This document shows positions 31,175-40,697 of a stretch of DNA of 45,352 bases, piece after piece. The position numbers and the translations under genes were made by a program. Below the pieces are notes generated by a model, which saw only the letters and a program-made list of their open reading frames with translations, did not search any database and was not told the origin of the DNA. How positions within the stretch are numbered: the stretch's first letter is position 1; every line of letters begins with the position of its first letter. Origin of the DNA: an uncultured Bacillaceae bacterium (GTDB lineage Bacteria > Bacillota > Bacilli > Bacillales > Caldibacillaceae); assembly GCA_937951955.1 (NCBI GenBank), contig CALGAD010000029.1:1-45352 (forward strand). Direction: 5' to 3'.

Positions 31175-33652
31175 ATGAACAAGATGCAAATGAATTATTT
31201 TAATCCTATCACGGGACGGCATACTGTATCGCAAAAGCAATCGCTGCAAAACATGATCGACTTATTCTCGCGAAAAATGGAAGAGTTATTTTTTAAGAGA
31301 GGACTTATCTTCTTTTTTGCTAGCTTTCTATTAGGACGGGCTTTTATTTTATCTACCCTTTCTCCCTTCAGTCTACCGTTTTTTGCTGTTATTTTTTTAT
31401 TTCGGAGAAGATTGGCTCCTCTCGTGATCATCGGTCTAGTAGGAGGAGCACTTTCCCACTCGATTATCAATGCGATTTACACGTTTATGACAATCACTAT
31501 TTTCTTGCTTTTAAGTCGCGTATTGCGCAAATTCATCCAGAATGAAGTCCGTGTCATTCCCTATTATGTTTTCGTTGCCATCTTACTTGGTAAATCCCTG
31601 GCGTTATTTGCTGATGTCCTGCAAGTCACGGTCTATAATGTGGTCATGGCTGGCGTGGAAGCGAGTTTAGCCTTTGTCCTTACTCTTATCTTTATGCAAA
31701 GCGTTCCTTTATTATCCCTGGAGAAAAAACATCGTCATTCCCTGAAAACGGAAGAAATCGTTTGTTTAATTATATTACTGGCTTCAATCATTACCGGGAC
31801 GGTTAATTGGGAGATTGAATCGATCGCGATATCGAATATTTTAGCTCGCTATATCGTTTTATTATTCGCTCTTGCGGCAGGAGCCACAGTCGGCACAACA
31901 GTTGGGGTAGTATCCGGATTAATCTTCGGTCTCGCTTATGTGGAAAACTTATCCGAAATGAGCTTGCTCGCCTTTGCAGGCTTATTAGGCGGCCTGTTGC
32001 GGGAAGGGAAAAAAATCGGCGTCGCCTTCGGGTTACTTTTATCCACTTTGTTGATGGGGATGTACACGGGCGGGACGGATTATTTATTGGTTACCTTGTA
32101 CGAATCGTTATTTGCGACCATTCTTTTATTCTTAACACCGAGGATGATCACGGACAGGCTGGCGATACAAATTCCGGGGACGAACGAGCATACGGAAGAA
32201 CAGGAAGCCTATTTGCGCAAAGTGCGTGACATTACTGCAAAAAAGGTCAACCAGTTTTCATCACTTTTTGAAACGTTATCGAAAAGTTTATCAGGAGAAG
32301 AGGAGGATGAGGAATTACAGCGACAGCGGGAAATAGACTTTTTCTTAAGTGAAGTGGCGGAAAAAACGTGTCAGCTTTGCTATCGAAAGACGGATTGCTG
32401 GTTCAATAATTTTAGTAAAGTGTATGGTGGCATGACGACAATCATGGAAGAGTTACAGGAGAATAACGGAAATATCAAGCCGCAAACGCGCTGGAAATGG
32501 GGGAAATATTGTTCGAAAAGTGAAAAGGTCATCCAGGCAATTAAAGAAGAGTTACCGTATTATCAGGCGAATAAAATATTAAAACAGCAGTTAAAAGATA
32601 CACGGAAAATGGTTGCTGATCAGCTTGCCGGTGTCTCGAAGGTCATGGGGAATTTTGCGAAGGAAATTCAAAAAGAACAGGCAAACTATGAAAAACAAGA
32701 AGAGCAAATCATCGATACTTTACAAGCCTTCGGTGTCGAAATCGATCACATCGAAATTTACAGTTTGCAAAAGGGGAATATCGATATCGATATTACGATC
32801 CCGTATTGTGACGGATTAGGTGAGTTTGAGAAAATTATTGCACCGGTCTTATCGGATATCGTCGGTGAAACGATCGTTGTCCATAAGGATGACTGTCCTG
32901 CCGAACCCCATGAATATTGTAAAGCAACATTTCGGTCAACAAAACGGTTTGTTGTCGATACCGGTGTAGCCTATGCAGCGAAAGATGGTGGATTCTTATC
33001 CGGTGACAGTTTCACCATGCTGGAGATCGGTTGTGGTAAATATGCTCTGGCGATTAGTGACGGCATGGGCAATGGCGAACGCGCCTATAGTGAAAGTAAC
33101 GATACGATTCAATTATTACAGAAAATGTTGCAATCGGGTATCGATGAAGAAACCGCTATTAAATCGATTAACTCCGTCCTGACATTACGAACGACCGATG
33201 AAATATACTCGACGCTTGATCTGGCTATCATCGACCTACGGGATGCTCATTCGAAGTTTTTAAAAGTAGGATCTTCTCCAAGTTTTATTAAAAGAGATCA
33301 AAAGGTCATTAAGGTGCATGCGAGCAATTTACCGATTGGCATTTTGGAAGAAGTCGATGTAGATGTGGTTAATGTACAGCTCATGGCTGGAGATTTACTC
33401 ATTATGATGAGCGATGGGGTTTTGGAAGCGAATGATGTGATCGAAAATGTCGATGTATGGTTAAAGCGCAGAATCCGTGAAATTGAAACGAATGATCCAC
33501 AAGAAGTCGCCGATTTAATTCTAGAAGAAGTTATCCGATCCCGGGGAGGACAAATCCCGGATGATATGACGGTACTTGTGGCGAAAATTAAACATAATAG
33601 CCCGAAATGGGCGACGATTCCGACCACGTCGTTACGAAAAAAATTAGCTTAA
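31175..33652 (+). CDS. spoIIE: Stage II sporulation protein E, SpoIIAA phosphatase
   Basis: A membrane-bound PP2C-type phosphatase that dephosphorylates SpoIIAA in the forespore and thereby activates sigma-F; it also acts with FtsZ in polar septum formation. The 825-residue protein has about ten membrane segments (about 45-330), a central FtsZ-interacting/regulatory region (about 330-590), with cysteines CQLC and CW, and a PP2C domain (about 590-820) with AISDGMGNGERA near 625-636 and PDDMTVLV near the end. ATG at 31175 follows GAGGGGGAT. Length matches B. subtilis (827). Confidence 0.97.
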   Translation: MNKMQMNYFNPITGRHTVSQKQSLQNMIDLFSRKMEELFFKRGLIFFFASFLLGRAFILSTLSPFSLPFFAVIFLFRRRLAPLVIIGLVGGALSHSIINAIYTFMTITIFLLLSRVLRKFIQNEVRVIPYYVFVAILLGKSLALFADVLQVTVYNVVMAGVEASLAFVLTLIFMQSVPLLSLEKKHRHSLKTEEIVCLIILLASIITGTVNWEIESIAISNILARYIVLLFALAAGATVGTTVGVVSGLIFGLAYVENLSEMSLLAFAGLLGGLLREGKKIGVAFGLLLSTLLMGMYTGGTDYLLVTLYESLFATILLFLTPRMITDRLAIQIPGTNEHTEEQEAYLRKVRDITAKKVNQFSSLFETLSKSLSGEEEDEELQRQREIDFFLSEVAEKTCQLCYRKTDCWFNNFSKVYGGMTTIMEELQENNGNIKPQTRWKWGKYCSKSEKVIQAIKEELPYYQANKILKQQLKDTRKMVADQLAGVSKVMGNFAKEIQKEQANYEKQEEQIIDTLQAFGVEIDHIEIYSLQKGNIDIDITIPYCDGLGEFEKIIAPVLSDIVGETIVVHKDDCPAEPHEYCKATFRSTKRFVVDTGVAYAAKDGGFLSGDSFTMLEIGCGKYALAISDGMGNGERAYSESNDTIQLLQKMLQSGIDEETAIKSINSVLTLRTTDEIYSTLDLAIIDLRDAHSKFLKVGSSPSFIKRDQKVIKVHASNLPIGILEEVDVDVVNVQLMAGDLLIMMSDGVLEANDVIENVDVWLKRRIREIETNDPQEVADLILEEVIRSRGGQIPDDMTVLVAKIKHNSPKWATIPTTSLRKKLA

Positions 33653-33725
33653 AATAAGTTTCTATTTGATGGTTATGGACAGGCAGTAGCAGTATAGTTA
33701 AAATAGGGAAAATTCCATAAATTGC

Positions 33726-33755
33726 GTATAATACCCCTCCAATTTGGATAGGCTT
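33726..33755 (+). promoter_or_regulatory. Possible sigma-F promoter of yabS-yabT
   Basis: GTATA (33726-33730), 15 bp, GGATAGGCTT (33746-33755) fits the sigma-F pattern GYWTA-N15-GGnrAnAnTw with two mismatches. Tentative; a TATAAT-like string (33727-33732) overlaps. Confidence 0.3.
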
Positions 33756-33836
33756 GAACGTGAATTACCCTTTTATTTCCTTTTGAACTTGGAGAAAAGG
33801 TTGGGAAGGGGAATTGACCGAAATGGAGGGGTTCAT

Positions 33837-34574
33837 ATGAAAACTGGAACGGTGCGCCAAATATTATTGATTACGGACGGCTGTTCCAATTATGGTGAGG
33901 ATCCACTTGCCATGGCGGCTTTAGCAAAGGAACAGGGCATCACTGTCAATGTAATCGGTGTCATTCAAAATGACCAGATCGATGAGGCGGCTAGACAAGA
34001 AATCGAAGGGATTGCCGCTCAAGGTGGTGGTATCAGTCAAATCGTCTTTACAGAAGTTCTGTCCCAAACGGTACAAATGGTGACAAGACAGGCGATGACA
34101 CAAACTTTACAGGGGGTCGTGAACCAAGAATTAAAGCAAATATTAAATAAAGATATTTCCATTGAAGATCTGTCACCGGAAAAACGGGGCGAAATTATGG
34201 AAGTCGTTGATGAGTTAAATGAGACCGTCAATTTAGATGTACTAATTTTAGTCGATACGAGCGCCAGTATGAAGAAAAAATTGCCGACCGTAAAGGAAGC
34301 CCTGCTAGACTTATCGTTAAGTTTGGCAGCGCGGATGGGAAATAACAGGTTCTCGCTCTTTGTATTTCCCGGGAAACAGAAAAATGTCGAAAAACTGCTC
34401 GATTGGTCGCCCCGGCTTGATGCGATTTCTTCCGTATTTTCAAAATTAATACCGGGTGGGATGACCCCGACCGGACCGGCCATTAAAGAAGCGATTCGCC
34501 ATTTTGAAGACAGGCGCTCAATTTTCGGATTTTTAACAAAGAGTGATGATTTCTACCATGAAGAATCCAGTTGA
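33837..34574 (+). CDS. yabS: YabS, von Willebrand factor A domain protein
   Basis: A 245-residue protein with VWA features: an N-terminal LLITDGCSNYGEDP stretch (about 9-22) and a fuller VWA half with a MIDAS-type motif LVDTSASM (about 138-145), later TPTGPAI. No signal peptide, so cytoplasmic. It is always paired with the kinase YabT in Bacillus; VWA proteins often bind protein partners through a metal ion, so a kinase adaptor or substrate role is possible but unproven. ATG at 33837 follows AATGGAGGGG; the frame from 33744 lies in the leader. It overlaps yabT by 17 nt. Confidence 0.9.
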   Translation: MKTGTVRQILLITDGCSNYGEDPLAMAALAKEQGITVNVIGVIQNDQIDEAARQEIEGIAAQGGGISQIVFTEVLSQTVQMVTRQAMTQTLQGVVNQELKQILNKDISIEDLSPEKRGEIMEVVDELNETVNLDVLILVDTSASMKKKLPTVKEALLDLSLSLAARMGNNRFSLFVFPGKQKNVEKLLDWSPRLDAISSVFSKLIPGGMTPTGPAIKEAIRHFEDRRSIFGFLTKSDDFYHEESS

Positions 34575-35511
34575 TATACATCCGGGAACGGTTGTTCAAG
34601 GAAAATGGCATAAACAGACGTACCGAATCGTACGCAAATTAGGGTCCGGTGCAAATGGGTCCGTCTATCTGGCTGAAGTAAACGGGAAAAAAGTGGCCAT
34701 GAAAATGAGCAGGGACGTCCGCATTATTACATCAGAAGTCAATGTACTCAAGTCATTTGCAAAGGCTCAAGGGGATGTTCCCCTCGGGCCTTCTTTATTC
34801 GATGTCGATGATTGGAACGTGGGGACGAATACAATTCCCTTTTATGTCATGGAATATATTGACGGTACCCCTTTCCTTCATTTTATTGAACAAAAAGGAA
34901 AATCGTGGGTTCCCGTACTCATCTTACAGTTACTGAGCGAACTTGATAAACTCCATCATGCCGGCTGGATTTTTGGTGATTTAAAACCAGAAAATTTAAT
35001 CGTAACCTCCACGCCCTTTCGGGTGCGCTGTGTCGATGTCGGAGGAGCCACGCAGTTTTCCCGATCGGTTAAAGAGTTTACAGAATTTTTCGATCGGGGT
35101 TTCTGGGGATTGGGATCGCGCAAAGCAGAGCCGTCCTACGATTTATTCGCTGTGGCGATGATCATGATCAATTGTTATTATCCGAATCGTTTTCCGAAAA
35201 AAGAAGGAGGTCTCGTGCAGCTAAACCGCATTATCCGTGAGAATCGGGAATTAGCGAGGTATGAGGATATTTTGTTAAAGGCGATTACAGGAAAATACAC
35301 GGACGCACGGCACATGCATCAAGAAATGATTCGCGACATCCAGCGGCAGGTTTCACAAGGGAAAGGGCTGCAACAGACACAAGGAAGCAGACGCCAGAAG
35401 TCGCCACAGAAAAAAGTTAGGAGCAGATTCATCGGCGTTTTGGAGACAGTTTTGATTATTTTTATTATTTGTTTTTTATATGTTGCATATATAATGGAAA
35501 AAATAATGTAA
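34558..35511 (+). CDS. yabT: Serine/threonine protein kinase YabT
   Basis: A membrane-anchored Hanks-type kinase, known in B. subtilis as a DNA-stimulated kinase that acts on RecA early in sporulation. The 317-residue protein has a glycine-rich loop GSGANGSV (about 29-36), the ATP lysine in VAMK, catalytic GDLKPEN (about 140-146, without the usual HR before D) and DVGG instead of DFG, then a basic linker rich in K, Q and R (about 265-290) and a C-terminal membrane segment (about 294-313), followed by a very short end. Starts at ATG 34546 or GTG 34543 are possible; I favour 34558, after GAGTGATG. Confidence 0.9.
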   Translation: MKNPVDIHPGTVVQGKWHKQTYRIVRKLGSGANGSVYLAEVNGKKVAMKMSRDVRIITSEVNVLKSFAKAQGDVPLGPSLFDVDDWNVGTNTIPFYVMEYIDGTPFLHFIEQKGKSWVPVLILQLLSELDKLHHAGWIFGDLKPENLIVTSTPFRVRCVDVGGATQFSRSVKEFTEFFDRGFWGLGSRKAEPSYDLFAVAMIMINCYYPNRFPKKEGGLVQLNRIIRENRELARYEDILLKAITGKYTDARHMHQEMIRDIQRQVSQGKGLQQTQGSRRQKSPQKKVRSRFIGVLETVLIIFIICFLYVAYIMEKIM

Positions 35512-35655
35512 TAAGCAACCCCTGAAGAAAAACATTTCAAAAACTGGAACGAATAGGGTACAATATTGAATAATGAAACAATTGTAACAAACGAAAGGGG
35601 AAGGATTATAAGCTTTCGCTTTTAGATAAAAAACAATTTCAAGAAGGTTTTTACC

Positions 35656-37056
35656 ATGGACACATTTGAAAATAAGGTGATCAATTTTATCGAGCGACAT
35701 CAGTTATTAAGGAATAATGAACATATTTTAGTCGGCGTCTCTGGTGGTCCGGATTCACTGGCGCTTTTGCATTTTTTGAACAAATACAAAGAACAATGGG
35801 GAATTACCGTATCTTGTGCCCATGTCGATCACATGTTTAGAGGAAAAGAATCGTATTTGGAAATGAAATATGTGGAAGACCTCTGCAAGCAATGGAATAT
35901 TCCCTTTTTCGGAACACGAATCAATGTGCCGAAAGAAATGGCCAAACGTCCCGGAAGTGCAGAATCAATTGCCAGGGATTTGCGTTATGAATTTTTCCAT
36001 TCCGTTATGCAAGAACATGATATTCCCACTCTTGCACTGGCTCACCACGGTGATGATCAGATTGAAACGATATTAATGCGCCTGACCCGGGGTACATCAG
36101 TTGGTGCGGCAGCAGGAATTCGAGTGAAACGGCCATTTTCTAACGGATTTTTGATTCGTCCTTTTTTATGCGTTACAAAGGATGAAATCGTCGCCTATTG
36201 CGAAAGACAGGACCTAAAACCTGTTTATGATGCAACGAATGAAATGGACATTTATACCCGCAATCGCTTCCGCAGAACAATACTCCCATTTTTAAAAAAT
36301 GAAAATCCAAATGTACATATGCAGTTTCAGCGGTTTAGTGAACAATTAGCTGAAGATGATCGATATTTAATGAAACTTGCGACCGATCTCTTTCATCAAG
36401 CGGTCAAAATCGAATCCGATCGAATTGTTCTACATCGAGGAACGATCAATGAGCGGCCAATCTCTTTACAAAGGAGATGTATTCAACTAATATTAAACTA
36501 TCTTTATAAAGAAGACGTTCCTGTTCATTTAACGAGTATACATATTGATTCCATTCTTGAACTATTAAAAAAGGAACATCCATCTAAAAAGCTGAATCTC
36601 CCGAAAGGCTTGCTCGTCCATTTATCCTATGAGTACTGTCTTTTTTCTTTCAACGTCAAAAAAACCACTCCCTATTTGATAACCTGGAACAAGGGTGAAA
36701 CGATTACTTTGCCGAACGGGGGACAGTTACTAATGAAAGAAAAGCACGACAGTTCCGGAGAAGGAAACGATTGTTTTTATTTACCGAAATCAATTTCCTT
36801 TCCTATATATATAAGGACAAGGAAAAAGGGAGATCGAATCCAGTTAAAAGGGGCGAAAAACCAATCACAGAAAATTAAAGATGTATTTATAAACGAGAAA
36901 GTACCTATATATAAAAGGGATGAATGGCCGATCGTTACCGACCGGGACGACAATATACTTTGGGTGCCGCTTTTAAAAAAATCAATATTCGAGGCTCCCG
37001 ATAATGAAAGGCAAGAGGCAATATTGTTAAAATACAAATTACAGAATCACGTCTAG
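35656..37056 (+). CDS. tilS: tRNA(Ile)-lysidine synthetase
   Basis: Converts C34 of the CAU-anticodon tRNA-Ile to lysidine, so that it reads AUA codons; essential. The 466-residue protein has the ATP-pyrophosphatase P-loop SGGPDS at 29-34, the HVDHMFRG motif near 55-62, ALAHHGDDQIETILMRL (about 130-146) and the C-terminal TilS domain with RKKGDRIQL near 393-401. AGAAGG precedes the ATG at 35656. The pair tilS-hprT is preserved from B. subtilis, where both are essential. Confidence 0.96.
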   Translation: MDTFENKVINFIERHQLLRNNEHILVGVSGGPDSLALLHFLNKYKEQWGITVSCAHVDHMFRGKESYLEMKYVEDLCKQWNIPFFGTRINVPKEMAKRPGSAESIARDLRYEFFHSVMQEHDIPTLALAHHGDDQIETILMRLTRGTSVGAAAGIRVKRPFSNGFLIRPFLCVTKDEIVAYCERQDLKPVYDATNEMDIYTRNRFRRTILPFLKNENPNVHMQFQRFSEQLAEDDRYLMKLATDLFHQAVKIESDRIVLHRGTINERPISLQRRCIQLILNYLYKEDVPVHLTSIHIDSILELLKKEHPSKKLNLPKGLLVHLSYEYCLFSFNVKKTTPYLITWNKGETITLPNGGQLLMKEKHDSSGEGNDCFYLPKSISFPIYIRTRKKGDRIQLKGAKNQSQKIKDVFINEKVPIYKRDEWPIVTDRDDNILWVPLLKKSIFEAPDNERQEAILLKYKLQNHV

Positions 37057-37068
37057 GAGGATCTTTTC

Positions 37069-37608
37069 ATGAATCAAGATATTGAAAAAGTTTTAATAAC
37101 AGAAGAAGAAATTCAAGAAAAAATCAAGGAACTTGCAGCGATTTTAACAAAGGAATATGAAGGACGTTTCCCTTTGGCAGTCGGTGTTTTAAAAGGAGCC
37201 ATGCCTTTTATGGCCGACTTGTTAAAGCGAGTCGATACGTATTTAGAAATGGATTTTATGGATGTTTCTTCCTATGGAGGGAAAACTGTATCATCAGGTG
37301 AAGTGAAAATTTTGAAAGACCTTGATACATCCGTTGAAGGTAGAGATATTTTAATTATTGAAGATATCATTGACAGCGGGCTGACATTGAAATATTTAGT
37401 TAATCTTTTCAAATATCGCAAAGCAAAATCCATTAAAATCGTTACTTTACTGGATAAACCAGAAGGAAGAAAAGTCGATGTGGAACCGGACTACGCCTGT
37501 TTCGTCATTCCGAACGAGTTTGTTGTTGGTTACGGGTTGGATTATGAAGAAAAATACCGGAACTTACCGTATGTCGGCATTTTAAAACCTGAAGTATATT
37601 CCAAGTAA
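37069..37608 (+). CDS. hprT: Hypoxanthine-guanine phosphoribosyltransferase
   Basis: Salvages hypoxanthine and guanine to IMP and GMP using PRPP. The 179-residue protein has LKGAMPFMADLL (about 41-52), the SSYG loop (67-70) and the PRPP motif IIEDIIDSGLT (96-106). TAGGAGGATC provides the ribosome binding site, 12 nt downstream of tilS, so the two are co-transcribed. The product is the enzyme directly inhibited by (p)ppGpp in Bacillus. Confidence 0.97.
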   Translation: MNQDIEKVLITEEEIQEKIKELAAILTKEYEGRFPLAVGVLKGAMPFMADLLKRVDTYLEMDFMDVSSYGGKTVSSGEVKILKDLDTSVEGRDILIIEDIIDSGLTLKYLVNLFKYRKAKSIKIVTLLDKPEGRKVDVEPDYACFVIPNEFVVGYGLDYEEKYRNLPYVGILKPEVYSK

Positions 37609-37670
37609 TTGATGAGAATTTTATCCATACCGGTATCCATAATGTGGATTAAGCCTGAAAACCGTATGTC

Positions 37671-37700
37671 TTGATATATCTTAAATGTCTATGATACTAT
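37671..37700 (+). promoter_or_regulatory. Probable sigma-A promoter of ftsH
   Basis: TTGATA (37671-37676), 18 bp, TACTAT (37695-37700), with TG one base before the -10. The start site would be about 35 nt ahead of the ftsH ATG. Two copies of TATCCATA lie just upstream (37622-37629 and 37634-37641). Confidence 0.6.
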
Positions 37701-37740
37701 TTAATAAGTTTGTTTGGTGCCTTTTGAGAGGAGGTCAAGG

Positions 37741-39732
37741 ATGAATCGAATTTTGCGTAATACGATTTTTTACTTGTTAATATTTCTCGTCATTATCGCT
37801 GTTGTCAGCGTTTTTACACAAGATCAAGATAGTAGCGAGCAAATGACTTACGATGAGTTTATCACCCATTTAGAAGATGGGAATGTAGAACGAATTCGGA
37901 TACAACCGGAACGACAGGTATATGTCATTACCGGTCAATTAAATAATTATGAGGAAAATCAATACTTTACAGTAAATGCTTTAAATAACCCGCAAGATGT
38001 GGCGATGATTACATCGCTTGCTCTGGAAAAGGGTACGGTGATTGAGCCGATTCCCGCTGCAGAAACGAGCGGTTGGCTCCAATTTTTGACCTCGATGATT
38101 CCGTTTCTCATCCTGTTATTTTTTATTTTCTTCTTGCTTAACCAATCTCAGGGTAGCGGCGGCAGGGTCATGAACTTCGGTAAGAGTAAAGCAAAACTCT
38201 ACAACAATGAGAAGAAAAAAGTTCGCTTTAAAGATGTCGCTGGTGCCGATGAAGAGAAGCAAGAATTAGTCGAAGTTGTGGAGTTCTTGAAGGATCCACG
38301 AAAATTCTCCGCTCTTGGTGCCCGGATTCCAAAGGGAGTACTTTTAGTTGGACCTCCAGGAACAGGTAAAACGCTCCTTGCCCGAGCCGTAGCCGGAGAA
38401 GCCGGAGTTCCGTTTTTCTCCATCAGTGGTTCGGACTTTGTTGAAATGTTTGTCGGTGTTGGTGCCTCCCGGGTGCGTGATCTATTTGAAAATGCGAAGA
38501 AAAATGCCCCCTGTATCATTTTTATTGACGAAATTGATGCTGTTGGTCGGCAACGGGGAGCAGGTCTTGGTGGTGGCCATGACGAACGGGAGCAAACATT
38601 GAACCAGTTACTCGTAGAAATGGACGGATTTAGCGAAAACGAAGGGATTATCGTAATGGCGGCGACAAACCGTCCAGATATTCTGGACCCAGCCTTACTT
38701 CGCCCAGGACGATTCGATAGACAGATTACCGTTGGCCGTCCTGATGTGAAAGGCCGGGAAGAAATTTTACGGGTTCACGCCAGAAATAAACCATTGCATC
38801 CGTCAGTAAATCTCAAAACGATCGCCCAGCGCACGCCAGGTTTTTCCGGTGCTGATCTGGAAAACTTGTTAAATGAAGCGGCGCTTGTTGCAGCCCGGGC
38901 GAATAAAAAGACGATTGATATGTCTGATATCGATGAAGCAACGGATCGTGTTATTGCCGGACCTGCGAAAAAGAGCAGGGTCATCTCCGAAAAGGAACGG
39001 AAAATTGTTGCCTACCACGAAAGTGGGCATACGGTTATCGGACTTGTGCTTGATAATGCGGACACTGTCCATAAAGTAACGATCGTTCCGCGCGGGCAAG
39101 CCGGTGGCTATGCGGTGATGCTTCCGAAAGAAGACCGTTACTTCATGACGAAACCAGAGCTCAAAGATAAGATTACCGGTCTTTTAGGCGGCCGGGTTGC
39201 CGAAGAAATCGTCTTTGGTGAAGTAAGTACTGGGGCAAGCAATGACTTTGAGCGCGCCACGCAAATTGCTCGCCGCATGGTGACGGAATGGGGAATGAGC
39301 GACAAGTTGGGTCCTTTGCAATTCGGTAACAAACAAGGACATGTTTTCCTTGGGCGCGACCTTGGTACGGAACAAAACTATTCCGATAAGATAGCCTTTG
39401 AAATCGATACAGAAATCCAAAAAATTATTTGGGAATGCTATGAGAAAGCCAAGAAGATTTTAACGGAAAATCGCGATAAATTAGAAGCGATTGCCCAGGC
39501 GCTATTGAAAGTAGAAACGTTAGATGCCCGGCAAATCCGTCATATATTTGAACACGGAACGTTACCGGAAGACGATGAAAAGGCAGATACAGATTCTAAG
39601 GATTCGGAAACACAGGAACCGAAAGTTCATGTTACTGGCAAAACAGAATCGAAAGAAGAACCGTCTGCAAAGGATGATCAAGACGATCAAAATCGGAAAG
39701 ATGATCCGTTCGGTGATCCATTTAAATTTTAA
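37741..39732 (+). CDS. ftsH: ATP-dependent zinc metalloprotease FtsH
   Basis: A membrane-anchored AAA+ protease that degrades misfolded membrane proteins and regulators, and in Bacillus is needed for sporulation (it degrades Spo0E-type phosphatases). The 663-residue protein has two membrane segments (about 8-25 and 114-134), Walker A GPPGTGKT (204-211), Walker B IIFIDEIDA (about 258-266), the SRH region and zinc site HESGH (426-430), and a charged, low-complexity C-tail of D, E, K and Q residues (about 605-663). ATG at 37741 follows GAGAGGAGGTC. Confidence 0.98.
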   Translation: MNRILRNTIFYLLIFLVIIAVVSVFTQDQDSSEQMTYDEFITHLEDGNVERIRIQPERQVYVITGQLNNYEENQYFTVNALNNPQDVAMITSLALEKGTVIEPIPAAETSGWLQFLTSMIPFLILLFFIFFLLNQSQGSGGRVMNFGKSKAKLYNNEKKKVRFKDVAGADEEKQELVEVVEFLKDPRKFSALGARIPKGVLLVGPPGTGKTLLARAVAGEAGVPFFSISGSDFVEMFVGVGASRVRDLFENAKKNAPCIIFIDEIDAVGRQRGAGLGGGHDEREQTLNQLLVEMDGFSENEGIIVMAATNRPDILDPALLRPGRFDRQITVGRPDVKGREEILRVHARNKPLHPSVNLKTIAQRTPGFSGADLENLLNEAALVAARANKKTIDMSDIDEATDRVIAGPAKKSRVISEKERKIVAYHESGHTVIGLVLDNADTVHKVTIVPRGQAGGYAVMLPKEDRYFMTKPELKDKITGLLGGRVAEEIVFGEVSTGASNDFERATQIARRMVTEWGMSDKLGPLQFGNKQGHVFLGRDLGTEQNYSDKIAFEIDTEIQKIIWECYEKAKKILTENRDKLEAIAQALLKVETLDARQIRHIFEHGTLPEDDEKADTDSKDSETQEPKVHVTGKTESKEEPSAKDDQDDQNRKDDPFGDPFKF

Positions 39733-39748
39733 TAAATGTACTTGTTTG

Positions 39749-39778
39749 AGGGGCTGAATGATTCAGCCCTTTTTTTCT
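39749..39778 (+). terminator. Intrinsic terminator after ftsH
   Basis: GGGCTGAA (39751-39758), loop TGA, TTCAGCCC (39762-39769), then TTTTTTTTC. Confidence 0.92.
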
Positions 39779-39896
39779 TGGATGGAGAAAATTCCTTAGA
39801 CAAATACTGAAAATAAAGTAAGTCATTCGATTTTTTACAGGAGTTCTTTTATGTTAAGATGTTTTCAGCAATCAAAAAGTTGAGTTGGTGAACAGG

Positions 39897-40697
39897 ATGT
39901 TATTGATGCTTGATGTTGGGAATACGAATACAGTCCTGGGGATTTATGACAAGGGGGATCTTTTCCATTACTGGCGCATCAGTACCGATCGCAACAAAAC
40001 AGAAGATGAAATGGCGATGTTGTTAAAAGCGTTATTTACTGATAAAGATCTTTCTTTTCAAGACATAGAAGGGATTATCATCTCTTCGGTCGTACCGCCA
40101 ATCAATTTTGCGCTTGAAAAAATGTGCCAAAAATATTTTCGTAAAAAACCATTAATTGTCGGTCCGGACATTGACACCGGCCTGGATATCCAGTACCAAA
40201 ATCCGCATGAGCTAGGTGCTGACCGGATTGTCAATGCGGTGGGGGCGATCGAAGAATACGGCAAAAAGCGACCGTTAATTATTATCGACTTTGGAACAGC
40301 AACGACATTTTGCTACATAAATGAAAAGATGCAGTATATGGGGGGAGCTATCGCCCCGGGAATCGGGATCTCGACGGAAGCTTTGTATTCAAAAGCATCA
40401 AAATTGCCTAGGATTGAAATTGCACCTCCCGATTATATTATTGGTAATACGACAGTCAGCGCCATGCAGTCGGGAGTTTTTTACGGTTATGTCGGTTTGG
40501 TGGAAGGTATTGTAACGCGCATGAAAAAAGAAGCGGAAATGGAACCTTATGTCATCGCGACCGGCGGTCTTGCCCCTTTAATTGCCAACGAAACAAATGT
40601 CATTGACAAAGTGGATTTATTTATCACATTAAAGGGACTATATGTTATATACGAAAGAAATAAGACAAAAGAATTTAAACTGGAAGGTGAATTGTAA
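39897..40697 (+). CDS. coaX: Type III pantothenate kinase
   Basis: First step of coenzyme A synthesis, phosphorylating pantothenate; the type III enzyme is insensitive to CoA feedback and needs a monovalent cation. The 266-residue ASKHA-fold protein has DVGNTNT at 6-12, GADRIVNAVGA near 103-113, DFGTATT near 126-132 and YMGGAIAPGI near 142-151. I take ATG 39897, which matches the family start MLLMLDVGNTNT. GTG 39888 and TTG 39885 in frame are alternatives. The stop TAA shares one base with the hslO ATG. Confidence 0.95.
   Translation: MLLMLDVGNTNTVLGIYDKGDLFHYWRISTDRNKTEDEMAMLLKALFTDKDLSFQDIEGIIISSVVPPINFALEKMCQKYFRKKPLIVGPDIDTGLDIQYQNPHELGADRIVNAVGAIEEYGKKRPLIIIDFGTATTFCYINEKMQYMGGAIAPGIGISTEALYSKASKLPRIEIAPPDYIIGNTTVSAMQSGVFYGYVGLVEGIVTRMKKEAEMEPYVIATGGLAPLIANETNVIDKVDLFITLKGLYVIYERNKTKEFKLEGEL

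Noticed and set aside
34037..34483. 148-codon - strand frame opposite yabS
   Set aside because: Shadow of the yabS coding sequence; no ribosome binding site and low-complexity serine-rich translation.
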